Part shown: positions 9,201 to 16,681 of the stretch, one piece after another
Layout of the letters: each line of letters opens with the position of its first letter
How positions within the stretch are numbered: the first letter of the stretch is position 1
NCBI RefSeq assembly: GCF_025143365.1
Contig: NZ_JALXPE010000022.1
Span: 1-58,872, forward strand
Direction of reading: 5' to 3'
DNA from: Microbacterium sp. p3-SID336
GTDB lineage: Bacteria > Actinomycetota > Actinomycetes > Actinomycetales > Microbacteriaceae
Length of the DNA stretch: 58,872 nucleotides
Notes under the pieces: model-generated
Told to the model about the DNA's origin: nothing
What the model saw: the letters and a program-made list of their open reading frames with translations, nothing else
The model's database searches: none
Translations under genes and position numbers: made by a program

Positions 9201-9812
9201 TTCGAGCGGGAGATGCTCGGGCTGTACGTGTCCGACCACCCGCTCGCGGGACTCGAGGTGCCTCTCGCGAAGCATGCCTCGATCTCGATCCACGACCTCA
9301 ACAACTCGGAGGATCTGCAGGACGGTGACCAGGTCACCGTCGCGGGTCTCGTCACCAGCGTGCAGCACCGCGTGGCCAAGGCGAGCGGCAACCCGTACGG
9401 CATGATCACCGTCGAGGACTTCAACGGCGAGGTCACGGTGATGTTCATGGGCAAGACCTACACGGAGTTCCAGCACACTCTCCAGCAGGATGCCATCCTG
9501 GCGGTGCGCGGCCGGGTGTCGCGACGCGATGACGGTCTGAACCTGCATGCCCAGTCGGCGTTCGCGCCGGACGTCGGATCGTTCGACGCCTCCGGTCCGC
9601 TCTCCCTGGTGCTGGCGGAACAGCGGGCCACCGAGCGGGTGATGACGGAACTCGCCGAGGTGCTGAGACGGCACAACGGCGAGACGGAGGTGCTCCTGCG
9701 CGTGCACCGGGGCGGCACCGCGAAGGTGTTCGAGGTGCCCATGCCGGTGAAGGTCTCGGCCGACCTCTTCGGTGACCTCAAGTCACTGCTCGGACCGACC
9801 TGTCTGGGGTGA
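6294..9812 (+). CDS. dnaE: DNA polymerase III alpha subunit
   Basis: This is the replicative polymerase catalytic subunit, DnaE1 type (1172 residues). The N-terminal PHP domain starts FVHLHVHSEYSMLDGAAK and keeps the HLHxH metal-binding histidines and the VTDHGN motif, so its PHP proofreading exonuclease is probably intact, as shown for mycobacterial DnaE1. The polymerase core shows GPGRGSGAGSMVAYA and the catalytic-Asp motif MPDFDVDFDD, then KIKS-like IKSKQALKDAGRVLG and YQEQVMAIAQ. Near the C-terminus are helix-hairpin-helix elements (LIKAGAFDSMG) and an OB-fold (DGDQVTVAGLVTSVQHRVAKA). The ATG at 6294 was chosen over an earlier in-frame start because of the family N-terminus and the -10 hexamer seven bases upstream. 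Confidence 0.98.
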   Translation: MASDSFVHLHVHSEYSMLDGAAKINAMTQAAADYGMPAIAVTDHGNTFAAFEFYRAAQAAGVKPIVGLEAYVTPGTHRSDKTRVQWGSPDQKSDDVSGSGAYTHMTMWSQSTEGMHNLFRLSSLSSMEGYYFKPRMDRELLQTYGKGLIATTGCPSGEVQTRLRLGQYDAARAAAAEFQDIFGKENYFAEIMDHGLSIERRVMTDLLRLAKDLGIPLVATNDSHYTHQHEADAHEALLCVQSGSTLDDPNRFKFDGDGYYIKTAAEMRQLFRDHPEACDNTLLIAERCEVEFNTSANYMPRFPVPDGETEDSWLIKEVEKGLHYRYPNGIPDKVRKQAEYETGIILQMGFPGYFLVVADFINWAKDNGIRVGPGRGSGAGSMVAYAMKITDLDPLEHGLIFERFLNPDRVSMPDFDVDFDDRRRGEVIEYVTEKYGSERVAQIVTYGTIKSKQALKDAGRVLGFPFSMGERLTKAMPPAVMGKDMPLDGMFDSAHPRYKEASEFRALIETDPEAKTVFDRALGLEGLKRQWGVHAAGVIMSSEPLLDIIPIMRREQDGQIVTQFDYPSCETLGLIKMDFLGLRNLTIISDALDNIRMNRGEELDLEHLGLDDPAVYELLARGDTLGVFQLDSPPLRSLMRLMKPDNFGDISALIALYRPGPMGANSHTNYALRKNGQQEITPIHPELAEPLADILEESYGLIIYQEQVMAIAQKVAGFSLGQADILRRAMGKKKKSELDKQYEGFAGGMTSRGFGEAAIKALWDILLPFSDYAFNKAHSAAYGLVSYWTAYLKAHYPAEYMAALLTSVGDSKDKMALYLNECRRMGIKVLPPDVSESINFFAAVGDDIRFGLGAVRNVGSNVVDGIVQARKDERFTSFHHFLDKVPLHVANKRTVESLIKAGAFDSMGDTRRALLEIHEDAVEAAVDRKRNEAQGAIGFDFDSLYDGLEEAAPAKVPARPEWIKKDKLAFEREMLGLYVSDHPLAGLEVPLAKHASISIHDLNNSEDLQDGDQVTVAGLVTSVQHRVAKASGNPYGMITVEDFNGEVTVMFMGKTYTEFQHTLQQDAILAVRGRVSRRDDGLNLHAQSAFAPDVGSFDASGPLSLVLAEQRATERVMTELAEVLRRHNGETEVLLRVHRGGTAKVFEVPMPVKVSADLFGDLKSLLGPTCLG

Positions 9813-9817
9813 GCGGG

Positions 9818-9823
9818 TAGGAT
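9818..9823 (+). promoter_or_regulatory. Candidate -10 of the 9880 membrane-protein gene
   Basis: TAGGAT lies just after the dnaE stop (9810-9812). A transcription start near 9830 would give a leader of about 50 nt carrying the AAAGGA ribosome-binding site. Confidence 0.4.
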
Positions 9824-9879
9824 CGTGAGCCGTCGACAGCACCGCTGAGAGCGGGCGCGCCGATGACGAAAGGACCACT

Positions 9880-11274
9880 ATGAGCACGGATCTTCCCGAG
9901 CCGGATGCCGCGGACGCGGTGTTCAGCGATGAGGACGGAGTCCTGTACGACGACGAGGTCACGCCCGAATACGGCATCCTCGGGTTCACGCTGCGAGAGC
10001 TGCTGATCGTCGGTGTGTGGCTGCTGTCCTTCATCGTCTCCTTCTTCCCCTTGAGCGGGGGCGTGTCGCTGTGGGGTATCGGCATCCAGTGGATTCTGCC
10101 GATCGGCGTGCCCACGGTCGCCGTGTTCCTGCTCGTCCTGCGGCGCTTCTCTCCCGACGGCATCCGGCGCGTCGGCTCGCTCGGCATCGACCAGTTCGCG
10201 TCGGTCGCGTTCGCGGTCTCGGCCTGTGTCTGGGCGGGCAATCTGTGGCTCGCCGTCTCGGCGGTCATCTCGACCGGGCATTGGGGCCTGCCCTGGAATG
10301 CGCTGTTGCAGGTCGTGACGTCGGTGGCGCTCGTGGTGCTGACGGTGTTCGCACCGCTCATCCCCGGTCTCAAGGAGGACTTCCAGGGTCGACTGGTCAC
10401 GCTGGCCCACCGGAACGCCAACCCCGTGCGCCCGGTGATCCCGCGTCCGCGCCCGGAGGGGGCGACACAGGGCGCTGCCGACGACTCCCGTACGGAGGCC
10501 GAGTCCGAGGGATACCGCACCGACGTGATCCCGGGCGCGCTGGACCCCGAACTCGCTGCCGACCGCGAGCGGGCCGTCGATCACTCCGCTCGCCACGAGG
10601 ACGTCACGCTCGAACGCGATGTCGATCGCGACGCGTACACCGAGGACTACTCGGGCCGAGTGCCGCTCACCGCGCACGCGTCCGGCGGGGGCACCGGCAC
10701 GGTTCCGGTGGCTTCCGACGAGGAGTACACCCCGGTCTACTCGCGCCGCTCGCGCGCGGAGCAGCCCGAGATCGTGTCAGACACCGGGAGCATCGAGTCG
10801 CTGCTGGGCACGCGCGCGCAGCCCGTCACCGGTCCGGTGGAGCTCCAGGACGAGGAGGCGCTGGGCGACGTCCGCGCGCAGCAGGACGACGCGACGGCGT
10901 TCTCGGGCGCCCCACCCGCTGAGGCAGGCGACGCCACCGTGGCTCCGGACGACGCGACCGCCGTGCGGGGCGACGCCTCCGCAGCGTCGGACGGCGCGAT
11001 CGCGACACCGGACGACGCGACCGCCGTGAACCCCGTCGTGGCGGAGCAGGACATCGAGGCCACCAACCCCCGGGAGGCCGCTGCTGCACAGCCGTTCTGG
11101 ATCCTCGCGCCGACCGAGCGCGACGTCCACGACGAGCGCGGTGCGCCTCTGTTCCGCATCGGCCCGAGTGCCTGGGCCCTGGTGATCGAAGACCGCGGGG
11201 GTGCGTTCGTCGTGCGCCATGACGACGGCCGGATCGGGTACCTCCACGACATCTCGGACATCACGAAGGGCTGA
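9880..11274 (+). CDS. Membrane protein with repetitive linker and C-terminal domain, unknown function
   Basis: I do not recognise this 464-residue protein as a named family. After an acidic N-terminus it has four or so hydrophobic segments (about residues 35-60, 65-90, 105-130 and 135-165). Then comes a long hydrophilic, Asp/Ala/Thr-rich linker (about 190-400) with near-repeats of PDDATAV and GDA, and finally a compact region from about 405 (FWILAPTERDVHDERG, FRIGPSAWALVIEDRGG, FVVRHDDGRIGYLHDI) that could be a small beta-rich domain. The start has AAAGGA seven bases upstream. hisD begins one base after the stop, so the two are probably in one operon. Similar proteins are, to my knowledge, conserved hypotheticals of Microbacteriaceae. 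Confidence 0.75.
   Translation: MSTDLPEPDAADAVFSDEDGVLYDDEVTPEYGILGFTLRELLIVGVWLLSFIVSFFPLSGGVSLWGIGIQWILPIGVPTVAVFLLVLRRFSPDGIRRVGSLGIDQFASVAFAVSACVWAGNLWLAVSAVISTGHWGLPWNALLQVVTSVALVVLTVFAPLIPGLKEDFQGRLVTLAHRNANPVRPVIPRPRPEGATQGAADDSRTEAESEGYRTDVIPGALDPELAADRERAVDHSARHEDVTLERDVDRDAYTEDYSGRVPLTAHASGGGTGTVPVASDEEYTPVYSRRSRAEQPEIVSDTGSIESLLGTRAQPVTGPVELQDEEALGDVRAQQDDATAFSGAPPAEAGDATVAPDDATAVRGDASAASDGAIATPDDATAVNPVVAEQDIEATNPREAAAAQPFWILAPTERDVHDERGAPLFRIGPSAWALVIEDRGGAFVVRHDDGRIGYLHDISDITKG
10945..11028 (+). repeat. In-frame 21-bp direct repeat in the linker of the 9880 gene
   Basis: An identical 21-base stretch occurs at 10945-10965 and 11008-11028, exactly 63 bases (21 codons) apart. It encodes PDDATAV twice. 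Weaker copies of the DDA/GDA theme lie between and before them. Confidence 0.85.
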
Positions 11275-11275
11275 C

Positions 11276-12580
11276 ATGCGCACGATCGATCTGCGGGGGC
11301 GCGAGCTCTCGCCCGCCGACATGCTCGCCGCCGTCCCGCGCGCGACCCAGGCCAGAGCGGAGGCACTGGACACCGCGGCGCGGCTCGTCGACGAGGTGCG
11401 CGATCGCGGCGAAGGAGCGCTGCGGGAGCAGGCGGAGCGCTTCGATCGCGTGCTCGGTCACGAGGTCCGCGTCCCCGAGTCGCACCTGACGGAGGCGCTC
11501 GCTTCCCTCGACCCCGCCGTCCGGGAGGCACTGGAGGAGGCGATCCGTCGCGTCCGTCTGGCCTCGGCGGCGCAGGTCCCCGCGGCTCAGTCGACCACCA
11601 TCGGCCCCGGCGCCGTGATCACGCAGCGGTGGCAGCCGGTGCACCGTGTCGGCGTGTACATCCCCGGGGGCAAGGCGATGTATCCGTCGAGCGTCGTGAT
11701 GAACGTCGTGCCGGCGCAGGTGGCCGGCGTCCAGCAGATCGCGCTGGCCTCGCCGCCGCAGGCGGACCAGGGCGGCCGCGTGCACCCCACGATCCTGGCG
11801 GCTGCGGCGTTGCTGGGAGTGAGCGAGGTGTACGCGATGGGCGGTGCGGGTGCCATCGGTGCCTTCGCGCACGGCGTGCCGAGTCTCGGCCTGGATCCGG
11901 TGGACGTGGTGTCCGGTCCGGGGAACAACTACGTCGCCTCGGCCAAGCGCGCCGTCGCCGGCGTGGTCGGCACGGATTCCGAGGCCGGAGCCACCGAGAT
12001 CCTCGTGGTCGCGGATGCCGCGGCCGACCCTGGACTGATCGCGGCGGACCTGGTGAGCCAGGCCGAGCACGACGAGCAGGCGTCTGCCGTGCTCGTCACG
12101 GACTCCGACCGCGTCGCCCAGGAAGTTCTCACCGAGGTGCGCCGGCTCGCCGGCTCCACGCGTCACAGCGCGCGGGTCGAGGCTGCTCTGACCGGCCCGC
12201 AGTCGGCCATCGTGCTGGTGGACGACCGGGCGATGGCGGTGGCCTTCAGCAACGCGTACGCCCCGGAGCACCTCGAACTGCACCTGGCTGATGCGGAGGA
12301 TGCCGCGGCGGCCTTCACCAGCGCCGGCGCCGTGTTCGTCGGCGACCAGACGCCGGTCAGTCTCGGGGACTACATGGCCGGCAGCAACCACGTCCTGCCC
12401 ACCGGTGGTCAGGCACGGTACGCGCCGGGGCTCGGCGCCTACACGTTCCTGCGCCCGCAGCAGGTGGTGTCGTACGATCGGGCGGCGCTGGCCGCGGTTC
12501 GCGAGGGTGTGGTCGCGCTGGCCGAGACCGAGGTGCTGCCGGCGCACGGGGCGGCGATCGAGGCGCGCTTCACCGCGTAG
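11276..12580 (+). CDS. hisD: Histidinol dehydrogenase
   Basis: HisD catalyses the last two steps of histidine synthesis, the NAD-dependent oxidation of L-histidinol to histidine; it is a zinc enzyme in the cytosol. The 434-residue product starts [17 protein letters not shown] and contains [34 protein letters not shown], the [13 protein letters not shown] segment that includes catalytic Glu and His residues, [10 protein letters not shown] and [15 protein letters not shown]. The ATG follows one base after the preceding stop. No other his genes are in the window. Its TAG stop is part of the -10 hexamer assigned to nrdR. Confidence 0.97.
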   Translation: MRTIDLRGRELSPADMLAAVPRATQARAEALDTAARLVDEVRDRGEGALREQAERFDRVLGHEVRVPESHLTEALASLDPAVREALEEAIRRVRLASAAQVPAAQSTTIGPGAVITQRWQPVHRVGVYIPGGKAMYPSSVVMNVVPAQVAGVQQIALASPPQADQGGRVHPTILAAAALLGVSEVYAMGGAGAIGAFAHGVPSLGLDPVDVVSGPGNNYVASAKRAVAGVVGTDSEAGATEILVVADAAADPGLIAADLVSQAEHDEQASAVLVTDSDRVAQEVLTEVRRLAGSTRHSARVEAALTGPQSAIVLVDDRAMAVAFSNAYAPEHLELHLADAEDAAAAFTSAGAVFVGDQTPVSLGDYMAGSNHVLPTGGQARYAPGLGAYTFLRPQQVVSYDRAALAAVREGVVALAETEVLPAHGAAIEARFTA

Positions 12581-12583
12581 GAT
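12578..12583 (+). promoter_or_regulatory. Candidate -10 of nrdR (leaderless type)
   Basis: TAGGAT begins with the hisD stop codon TAG and ends seven bases before the nrdR ATG at 12591. Confidence 0.5.
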
Positions 12584-12590
12584 CGGTCAG

Positions 12591-13061
12591 ATGCACTGCC
12601 CCTTCTGCCGCCATCCTGACTCCAGGGTCATCGATTCCCGCACCAGCGACGACGGACTGTCGATCCGCCGTCGGCGTCAGTGTCCGGAGTGCGGCGGTCG
12701 GTTCTCGACCACGGAGACGGCGAGCCTGAACGTCATCAAACGATCGGGCGTGATGGAGCCGTTCAGCCGCGAGAAGGTCATCTCCGGTGTGCGCAAGGCA
12801 TGCCAGGGTCGGCCGGTGACCGAGGCCGATCTGGCCATCCTGGCGCAGCGGGTCGAGGAGGCCGTGCGGCAGACCGGTGTCTCGCAGCTGGACACGAATG
12901 AGATCGGGCTGGCGATCCTGGGGCCGCTGCGCGAGCTCGATGAAGTCGCGTTCCTGCGCTTCGCGAGCGTATACCAGGCGTTCGACTCGCTGGAGGACTT
13001 CGAGGCGGCGATCAGCGATCTGCGCGCCGACCACGACAGGGCGGAGACGGCGGACCGGTAA
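12591..13061 (+). CDS. nrdR: Transcriptional repressor NrdR
   Basis: NrdR is the nucleotide-sensing repressor of ribonucleotide reductase operons. The 156-residue protein has the N-terminal zinc ribbon with Cys3, Cys6, Cys31 and Cys34 (MHCPFC and [10 protein letters not shown]), then the DSR motif and an ATP-cone domain ([20 protein letters not shown] to [16 protein letters not shown]). The start is fixed by the invariant MHCPFC beginning. No ribonucleotide reductase genes or obvious NrdR boxes are nearby, so its targets lie elsewhere. Its TAA stop overlaps the pyrD -10. Confidence 0.97.
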   Translation: MHCPFCRHPDSRVIDSRTSDDGLSIRRRRQCPECGGRFSTTETASLNVIKRSGVMEPFSREKVISGVRKACQGRPVTEADLAILAQRVEEAVRQTGVSQLDTNEIGLAILGPLRELDEVAFLRFASVYQAFDSLEDFEAAISDLRADHDRAETADR

Positions 13062-13064
13062 TCT
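13059..13064 (+). promoter_or_regulatory. Candidate -10 of pyrD (leaderless type)
   Basis: TAATCT begins with the nrdR stop codon TAA and ends seven bases before the pyrD ATG at 13072. Confidence 0.45.
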
Positions 13065-13071
13065 GGCAGGG

Positions 13072-14109
13072 ATGTATCCGCTGCTCTTTCGCGCCGTTCT
13101 GTCGCGCTTCGACCCCGAGTTCGCCCACCACGCAGGCATGGCGGTGATCCGTGTCCTCGGCGTGCCGCCCTTCTCCTGGGTGACGAGCGCGATGACGCGG
13201 CCGGACCCCTCGCTGCGGGTGGAGGCACTTGGTCTCACCTTCCCCTCGCCGTTCGGTGTCGCGGCCGGCTTCGACAAGAACGCCGTGGGCGTGCGCGGGC
13301 TGGCGGCACTCGGCTTCGGTCACGTCGAGGTGGGTACCGTCACCGCGATCCCGCAGGACGGCAACCCGAAGCCGAGGCTGTTCCGACTGATCGCCGACCG
13401 CGCCGTCATCAACCGCATGGGATTCAACAATCGCGGAGCCGATGCGGCCGCCCGGCGCCTGGCACGCTTGCGGCGCGGCGCTCCGGACACGGTGATCGGT
13501 GTGAACATCGGCAAGAGCCGTGTGGTCGATGTCGAGGACGCCACCGCCGACTACGTCGCCTCGGCCACGCGCCTGGCACCGCTCGCGGACTACCTGGCCG
13601 TCAATGTCTCGTCGCCGAACACTCCCGGCCTCCGCGGGCTGCAGGCGGTGGAGACGCTGGCGCCTCTGCTGCGCGCGGTGCGGGATGCGTCGGGAGCGAC
13701 GCCGCTTCTGGTCAAGATCGCGCCCGACCTCCCCGATGAGGAGATCGCCGCGATCGCGCGTCTCGCCGTCGACGAGGGGCTGGCGGGCATCATCGCGCAC
13801 AACACCACCATCAGCCGCGAGGGGCTGCTCGCTGACGCGAAGACCGTCGAGGCTGCCGGTGCGGGCGGACTCTCCGGGGCACCGCTCAAGCAACGGTCCC
13901 TCGAAGTGCTCCGCGTGGTCCGCGCCGCCGTGCCGGAGGACTTCTGCGTGATCGCCGTCGGCGGAGTGGAGACGGCCGAAGACGTGCAGGAGCGTCTGCG
14001 GGCGGGTGCCACCCTGGTGCAGGGATACACCGCATTCCTGTATCGCGGACCGTTCTGGGGCCGCGAGATCAACAGGGGGCTGGTCAGTCGGGGTACTGCC
14101 CGCGCTTGA
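13072..14109 (+). CDS. pyrD: Quinone-dependent dihydroorotate dehydrogenase (class 2)
   Basis: This enzyme oxidises dihydroorotate to orotate in pyrimidine synthesis and passes electrons to menaquinone. The N-terminal helical stretch (MYPLLFRAVLSRFDPEFAHH) is the membrane-associating extension of class 2 enzymes. The FMN barrel shows NPFGVAAGFDKN-like SPFGVAAGFDKNAVGV, GHVEVGTVTAIPQDGNPKPR, INRMGFNNRGAD, the catalytic Ser segment NVSSPNTPGLRGLQ, KIAPDLPDEEI and HNTTISREGL. At 345 residues it has normal length. Its 3' end overlaps the convergent DUF3043 gene by 26 bases. Confidence 0.96.
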   Translation: MYPLLFRAVLSRFDPEFAHHAGMAVIRVLGVPPFSWVTSAMTRPDPSLRVEALGLTFPSPFGVAAGFDKNAVGVRGLAALGFGHVEVGTVTAIPQDGNPKPRLFRLIADRAVINRMGFNNRGADAAARRLARLRRGAPDTVIGVNIGKSRVVDVEDATADYVASATRLAPLADYLAVNVSSPNTPGLRGLQAVETLAPLLRAVRDASGATPLLVKIAPDLPDEEIAAIARLAVDEGLAGIIAHNTTISREGLLADAKTVEAAGAGGLSGAPLKQRSLEVLRVVRAAVPEDFCVIAVGGVETAEDVQERLRAGATLVQGYTAFLYRGPFWGREINRGLVSRGTARA

Positions 14110-14656
14110 CCTGCGGCTTGGGCAGACGCATGAAGCGCATCTGGAGGGCGCGCATGCCCGCGTACCAGCCGAGCCCCTTCTCGACCCGGTCCTTGCCGAA
14201 CTTGGCGGCCGCCTTGCGCTTGACGCGCATGCCGAGCAGGATCATGCCGCCGATCGCGATGACCAGGTACGCCATCATGAACAGGTAGGCGTAGAAGGAG
14301 ATCATGGCGTTCGTCGGCAGCAGCGACGCGAGGATGACGAGCACCATGACGCCCATCACGAACTCGGCGGGGTGCCAGCCGGCGTCGACGTAGTCGCGCA
14401 CCCAGCGGCGCTGGGGACCCTTGTCCCTGACCGGGAGGTACTTCTCCTCGCCGGCCGCCATGCCCGCCTGGGCCCTGGCGCGACGCTCGTTGAGCTCCGC
14501 GCGGGCGGCGGCCTTCGCCTCCTTGGTGTTCGCGACGAGCGGGCGGCGACGTGCGGCCTCCTGCTCGGCGCGGGTCGGCGTGGCGCGTCCCTTGCCGACG
14601 GCAGGCGTCTGGGGGGCGTCGTCGTTCGTCGAAGGGGAGGCGGGGGTAGTGGCCAC
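14084..14656 (-). CDS. DUF3043 family membrane protein
   Basis: This 190-residue actinobacterial protein has a basic, low-complexity N-terminus (RATPTRAEQEAARRRPLV), a conserved KYLPVRDKGPQRRWVRDYVD block typical of DUF3043, two membrane segments (about residues 98-118 and 122-145) and a basic C-terminal tail (RVKRKAAAKFGKDRVEKGLGW). The function is unknown. The GTG start has GAGGA seven bases upstream. The gene overlaps pyrD tail-to-tail and is divergent from the M20 peptidase, with a 46-base gap containing a palindrome. Confidence 0.88.
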   Translation of the reverse strand: MATTPASPSTNDDAPQTPAVGKGRATPTRAEQEAARRRPLVANTKEAKAAARAELNERRARAQAGMAAGEEKYLPVRDKGPQRRWVRDYVDAGWHPAEFVMGVMVLVILASLLPTNAMISFYAYLFMMAYLVIAIGGMILLGMRVKRKAAAKFGKDRVEKGLGWYAGMRALQMRFMRLPKPQVKRGQYPD

Positions 14657-14672
14657 GAGGATCCTCGGTTCG

Positions 14673-14693
14673 CTGAAGGTGGGTCACCTTAAG
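14673..14693. promoter_or_regulatory. Inverted repeat (candidate operator) between DUF3043 and M20 genes
   Basis: CTGAAGGTG (14673-14681) and CACCTTAAG (14685-14693) form an inverted repeat with eight of nine positions matching around a GGT spacer. It overlaps the -10 hexamer of the rightward gene (14690-14695) and lies just upstream of the leftward start. Confidence 0.55.
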
Positions 14694-14695
14694 AT
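14690..14695 (+). promoter_or_regulatory. Candidate -10 of the M20 peptidase gene (leaderless type)
   Basis: TAAGAT ends seven bases before the ATG at 14703. Confidence 0.45.
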
Positions 14696-14702
14696 TACTC
14701 GC

Positions 14703-16106
14703 ATGACCTCACCTGCTCTTCCCCCCGAGTCCGACGCCGCCGTCCTCGAGGCGGCCACTCTCGGCATCCCCGCCGCACTGTCCGACCTGGGGCACTTGGT
14801 GCGCATCCCCGGCATGGCGTGGCCGGCGTTCGACCAGACGCAACTGGAGCGCAGCGCCGACGCGGTGGCGACGCTCGCGAAGGAGACGGGCGTCTTCGAT
14901 GAGGTGCGGGTGCTGCGTGCCGCGGTCCCCGGGACCGACGAACAGGGACAGCCCGCGGTGCTGGCCACGCGGGCGGCGCGCAACGGCCGACCGACGATCC
15001 TCCTGTACGCCCACCACGACGTGCAGCCCCCGGGCGACGACGCCCTCTGGGAGACGCCTCCGTTCGAGCCGACCGTGCGCGATGGACGCCTCTACGGCCG
15101 CGGGGCCGCCGACGACAAGGCGGGCATCATGGCCCACATCGCCTCGATCCGGGCGGTCTCGGAGGTGCTGGGCGACGACCTCGACCTCGGCATCGCGATG
15201 TTCATCGAGGGGGAGGAGGAGTACGGATCGCGCTCCTTCGCGCAGTTCCTCTCCGACAACAAGGAGGCGCTGCGCGCGGACGCGATCGTCGTCGCCGATT
15301 CGGGCAACTGGGATTCCGAGACGCCCGGGCTCACGGTGTCGCTCCGCGGGAACGCCCGTTTCACGATGTCCGTGCGCACGCTCGACCACGCCTCGCACTC
15401 CGGCATGTTCGGCGGCGCGGTGCCCGACGCCATGATGGCCACCGTGCGTCTGCTCTCGACGCTGTGGCACGAGGACGGTTCGGTCGCGGTCGAAGGTCTC
15501 GTGGTGCGGGACGCGGAGACGCCCGAGTACACGGAGGAGACGCTGCGGCACGAGGCGGGGCTTCTTCCCGGCACCACGCCGATCGGCGACGGCACGATCC
15601 TCAGTCGCATCTGGAACAAGCCGTCGGTCACGGTGATCGGGATCGACGCGACCAGCGTCGCGGCGGCGTCCAACACACTGCTCCCCGAGGTCACCGTCGT
15701 GATCAGCGCGCGTGTCGCCCCCGGCCAGACCGGGCGAGACGCCTACGAGGCCATGGAGCGTCATCTGCGCGCCCATGCACCGTTCGGTGCCGAGCTCCGC
15801 TTCTCCGACGTCGACCTCGGCGACCCCTTCCTGGTGGACACCAGCGGCTGGGCGGTCGAGCTGACGCGCGATGCGATGAGCGACGGATACGGCGTGGCGC
15901 CGGTCGACCTCGGTGTCGGCGGGTCCATCCCGTTCATCGCCGACCTGGTCCGCGAGTTCCCCGAGGCGCAGATCCTCGTCACCGGCGTGGAGGATCCGCA
16001 CTCCCGCGCGCACAGCCCCAACGAGTCGCTGCATCTCGACACGTTCCGCCACGCGGTGGCCACCGAGGCGCTGCTGCTCGCCCGGATGAACGCCGTGCAG
16101 ATCTGA
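14703..16106 (+). CDS. M20-family dipeptidase
   Basis: This is a cytosolic zinc metallopeptidase of the M20/CNDP-type dipeptidase group (467 residues). The catalytic domain has the metal-binding His-x-Asp in LLYAHHDVQPPGDD, the bridging Asp in LYGRGAADDKAGIMAHI and the catalytic Glu pair in IEGEEEYGSRSF. A dimerisation lid follows (SLRGNARFTMSVRTLDHASHSG), then a return to the catalytic fold with SIPFIADLVREFPEAQ and the last metal His in EDPHSRAHSPNESLHL. The natural substrate is not predictable. The start was chosen because the upstream bases carry a -10 hexamer rather than a ribosome-binding site. Confidence 0.92.
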   Translation: MTSPALPPESDAAVLEAATLGIPAALSDLGHLVRIPGMAWPAFDQTQLERSADAVATLAKETGVFDEVRVLRAAVPGTDEQGQPAVLATRAARNGRPTILLYAHHDVQPPGDDALWETPPFEPTVRDGRLYGRGAADDKAGIMAHIASIRAVSEVLGDDLDLGIAMFIEGEEEYGSRSFAQFLSDNKEALRADAIVVADSGNWDSETPGLTVSLRGNARFTMSVRTLDHASHSGMFGGAVPDAMMATVRLLSTLWHEDGSVAVEGLVVRDAETPEYTEETLRHEAGLLPGTTPIGDGTILSRIWNKPSVTVIGIDATSVAAASNTLLPEVTVVISARVAPGQTGRDAYEAMERHLRAHAPFGAELRFSDVDLGDPFLVDTSGWAVELTRDAMSDGYGVAPVDLGVGGSIPFIADLVREFPEAQILVTGVEDPHSRAHSPNESLHLDTFRHAVATEALLLARMNAVQI

Positions 16107-16127
16107 GCCTTCCGCCATGACCGGCGG

Positions 16128-16133
16128 TAGAAT
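16128..16133 (+). promoter_or_regulatory. Candidate -10 of the erpA-like gene
   Basis: TAGAAT lies 22 bases after the M20 stop. A start near 16140 gives a leader of about 35 nt containing the AAGGAG ribosome-binding site. Confidence 0.4.
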
Positions 16134-16175
16134 CAGGAGAGAAGCCGTGTACTGCGGCCCGTCACAAGGAGCGAC

Positions 16176-16538
16176 ATGAGCGACACCACCCTGTCCGCAG
16201 AGACCACCCGCGCCCACGGCGTCAGCCTGACGGACGCCGCAGCCACGAAGGTGAAGAACCTTCTCGAGCAGGAGGGCCGCGACGACCTCCGCCTGCGGGT
16301 CGCGGTGCAGCCGGGCGGCTGCTCCGGCCTGATCTACCAGCTGTACTTCGACGAGCGCTACCTGGAGGGCGACGAGACGGTCGACTTCGACGGGGTCGAG
16401 GTCATCGTCGACAACATGAGCGTCCCGTACCTGGACGGCGCCTCGATCGACTTCAAGGACACGATCTCGGAGCAGGGGTTCACGATCGACAACCCGAACG
16501 CCGCCGGCAGCTGCGCCTGCGGTGACAGCTTCCACTGA
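16176..16538 (+). CDS. erpA: HesB/IscA-type iron-sulfur cluster insertion protein (ErpA-like)
   Basis: This A-type Fe-S carrier delivers clusters to apo-enzymes. The 120-residue protein has the three conserved cysteines: Cys49 in PGGCSG, and Cys113 and Cys115 in the C-terminal SCACGDSF. It also has the LTDAAATKVKNLLEQEG helix and the DFKDTISEQGFTIDNPNA signature. AAGGAG four bases before the ATG sets the start. It sits just upstream of the cytochrome oxidase genes, separated by a hairpin. ErpA versus IscA cannot be resolved by sequence alone, but actinobacterial members with this context are usually called ErpA. Confidence 0.92.
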   Translation: MSDTTLSAETTRAHGVSLTDAAATKVKNLLEQEGRDDLRLRVAVQPGGCSGLIYQLYFDERYLEGDETVDFDGVEVIVDNMSVPYLDGASIDFKDTISEQGFTIDNPNAAGSCACGDSFH

Positions 16539-16559
16539 TCGGCGCTTTTCCGGACCCAG

Positions 16560-16591
16560 GGCCGTCGTCACCTCGTGTGGCGGCGGCCTTT
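16560..16591 (+). terminator. Hairpin terminator after erpA
   Basis: GGCCGTCGTCAC (16560-16571) pairs with 16577-16588 (12 bp, two G-U pairs, five-base loop) and is followed by TTT. Confidence 0.6.
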
Positions 16592-16640
16592 CCGCGTCTG
16601 GAACCTGCGTGGATGGCATGAATCAGGTGTGAGCTTGCTC

Positions 16641-16646
16641 TAGACT
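16641..16646 (+). promoter_or_regulatory. Candidate -10 of ctaC
   Basis: TAGACT precedes ctaC. A start near 16653 leaves a short leader with the GAAAGG ribosome-binding site serving the GTG at 16682. Confidence 0.45.
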
Positions 16647-16681
16647 GAGGTGTGCCCTGTCCGCAATCTGAAAGGTGCATC

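Noticed and set aside
5886..9707. A very long open frame on the minus strand opposite dnaE, and a similar one at 38101-41814 opposite coaE-uvrB
   Set aside because: Both are antisense to clearly conserved genes and have Arg/His/Val-rich, family-less translations, typical of high-GC shadow frames.
14673..14693. IdeR/DtxR iron box
   Set aside because: AGGT and ACCT halves are present but separated by five instead of seven bases, and neither flanking gene is an iron gene.
16652..16681. GTG at 16652 as the ctaC start, nearly leaderless after TAGACT
   Set aside because: The spacing is five rather than six or seven bases, and the GTG at 16682 has a good ribosome-binding site and a normal lipoprotein signal. 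Kept only as an alternative.
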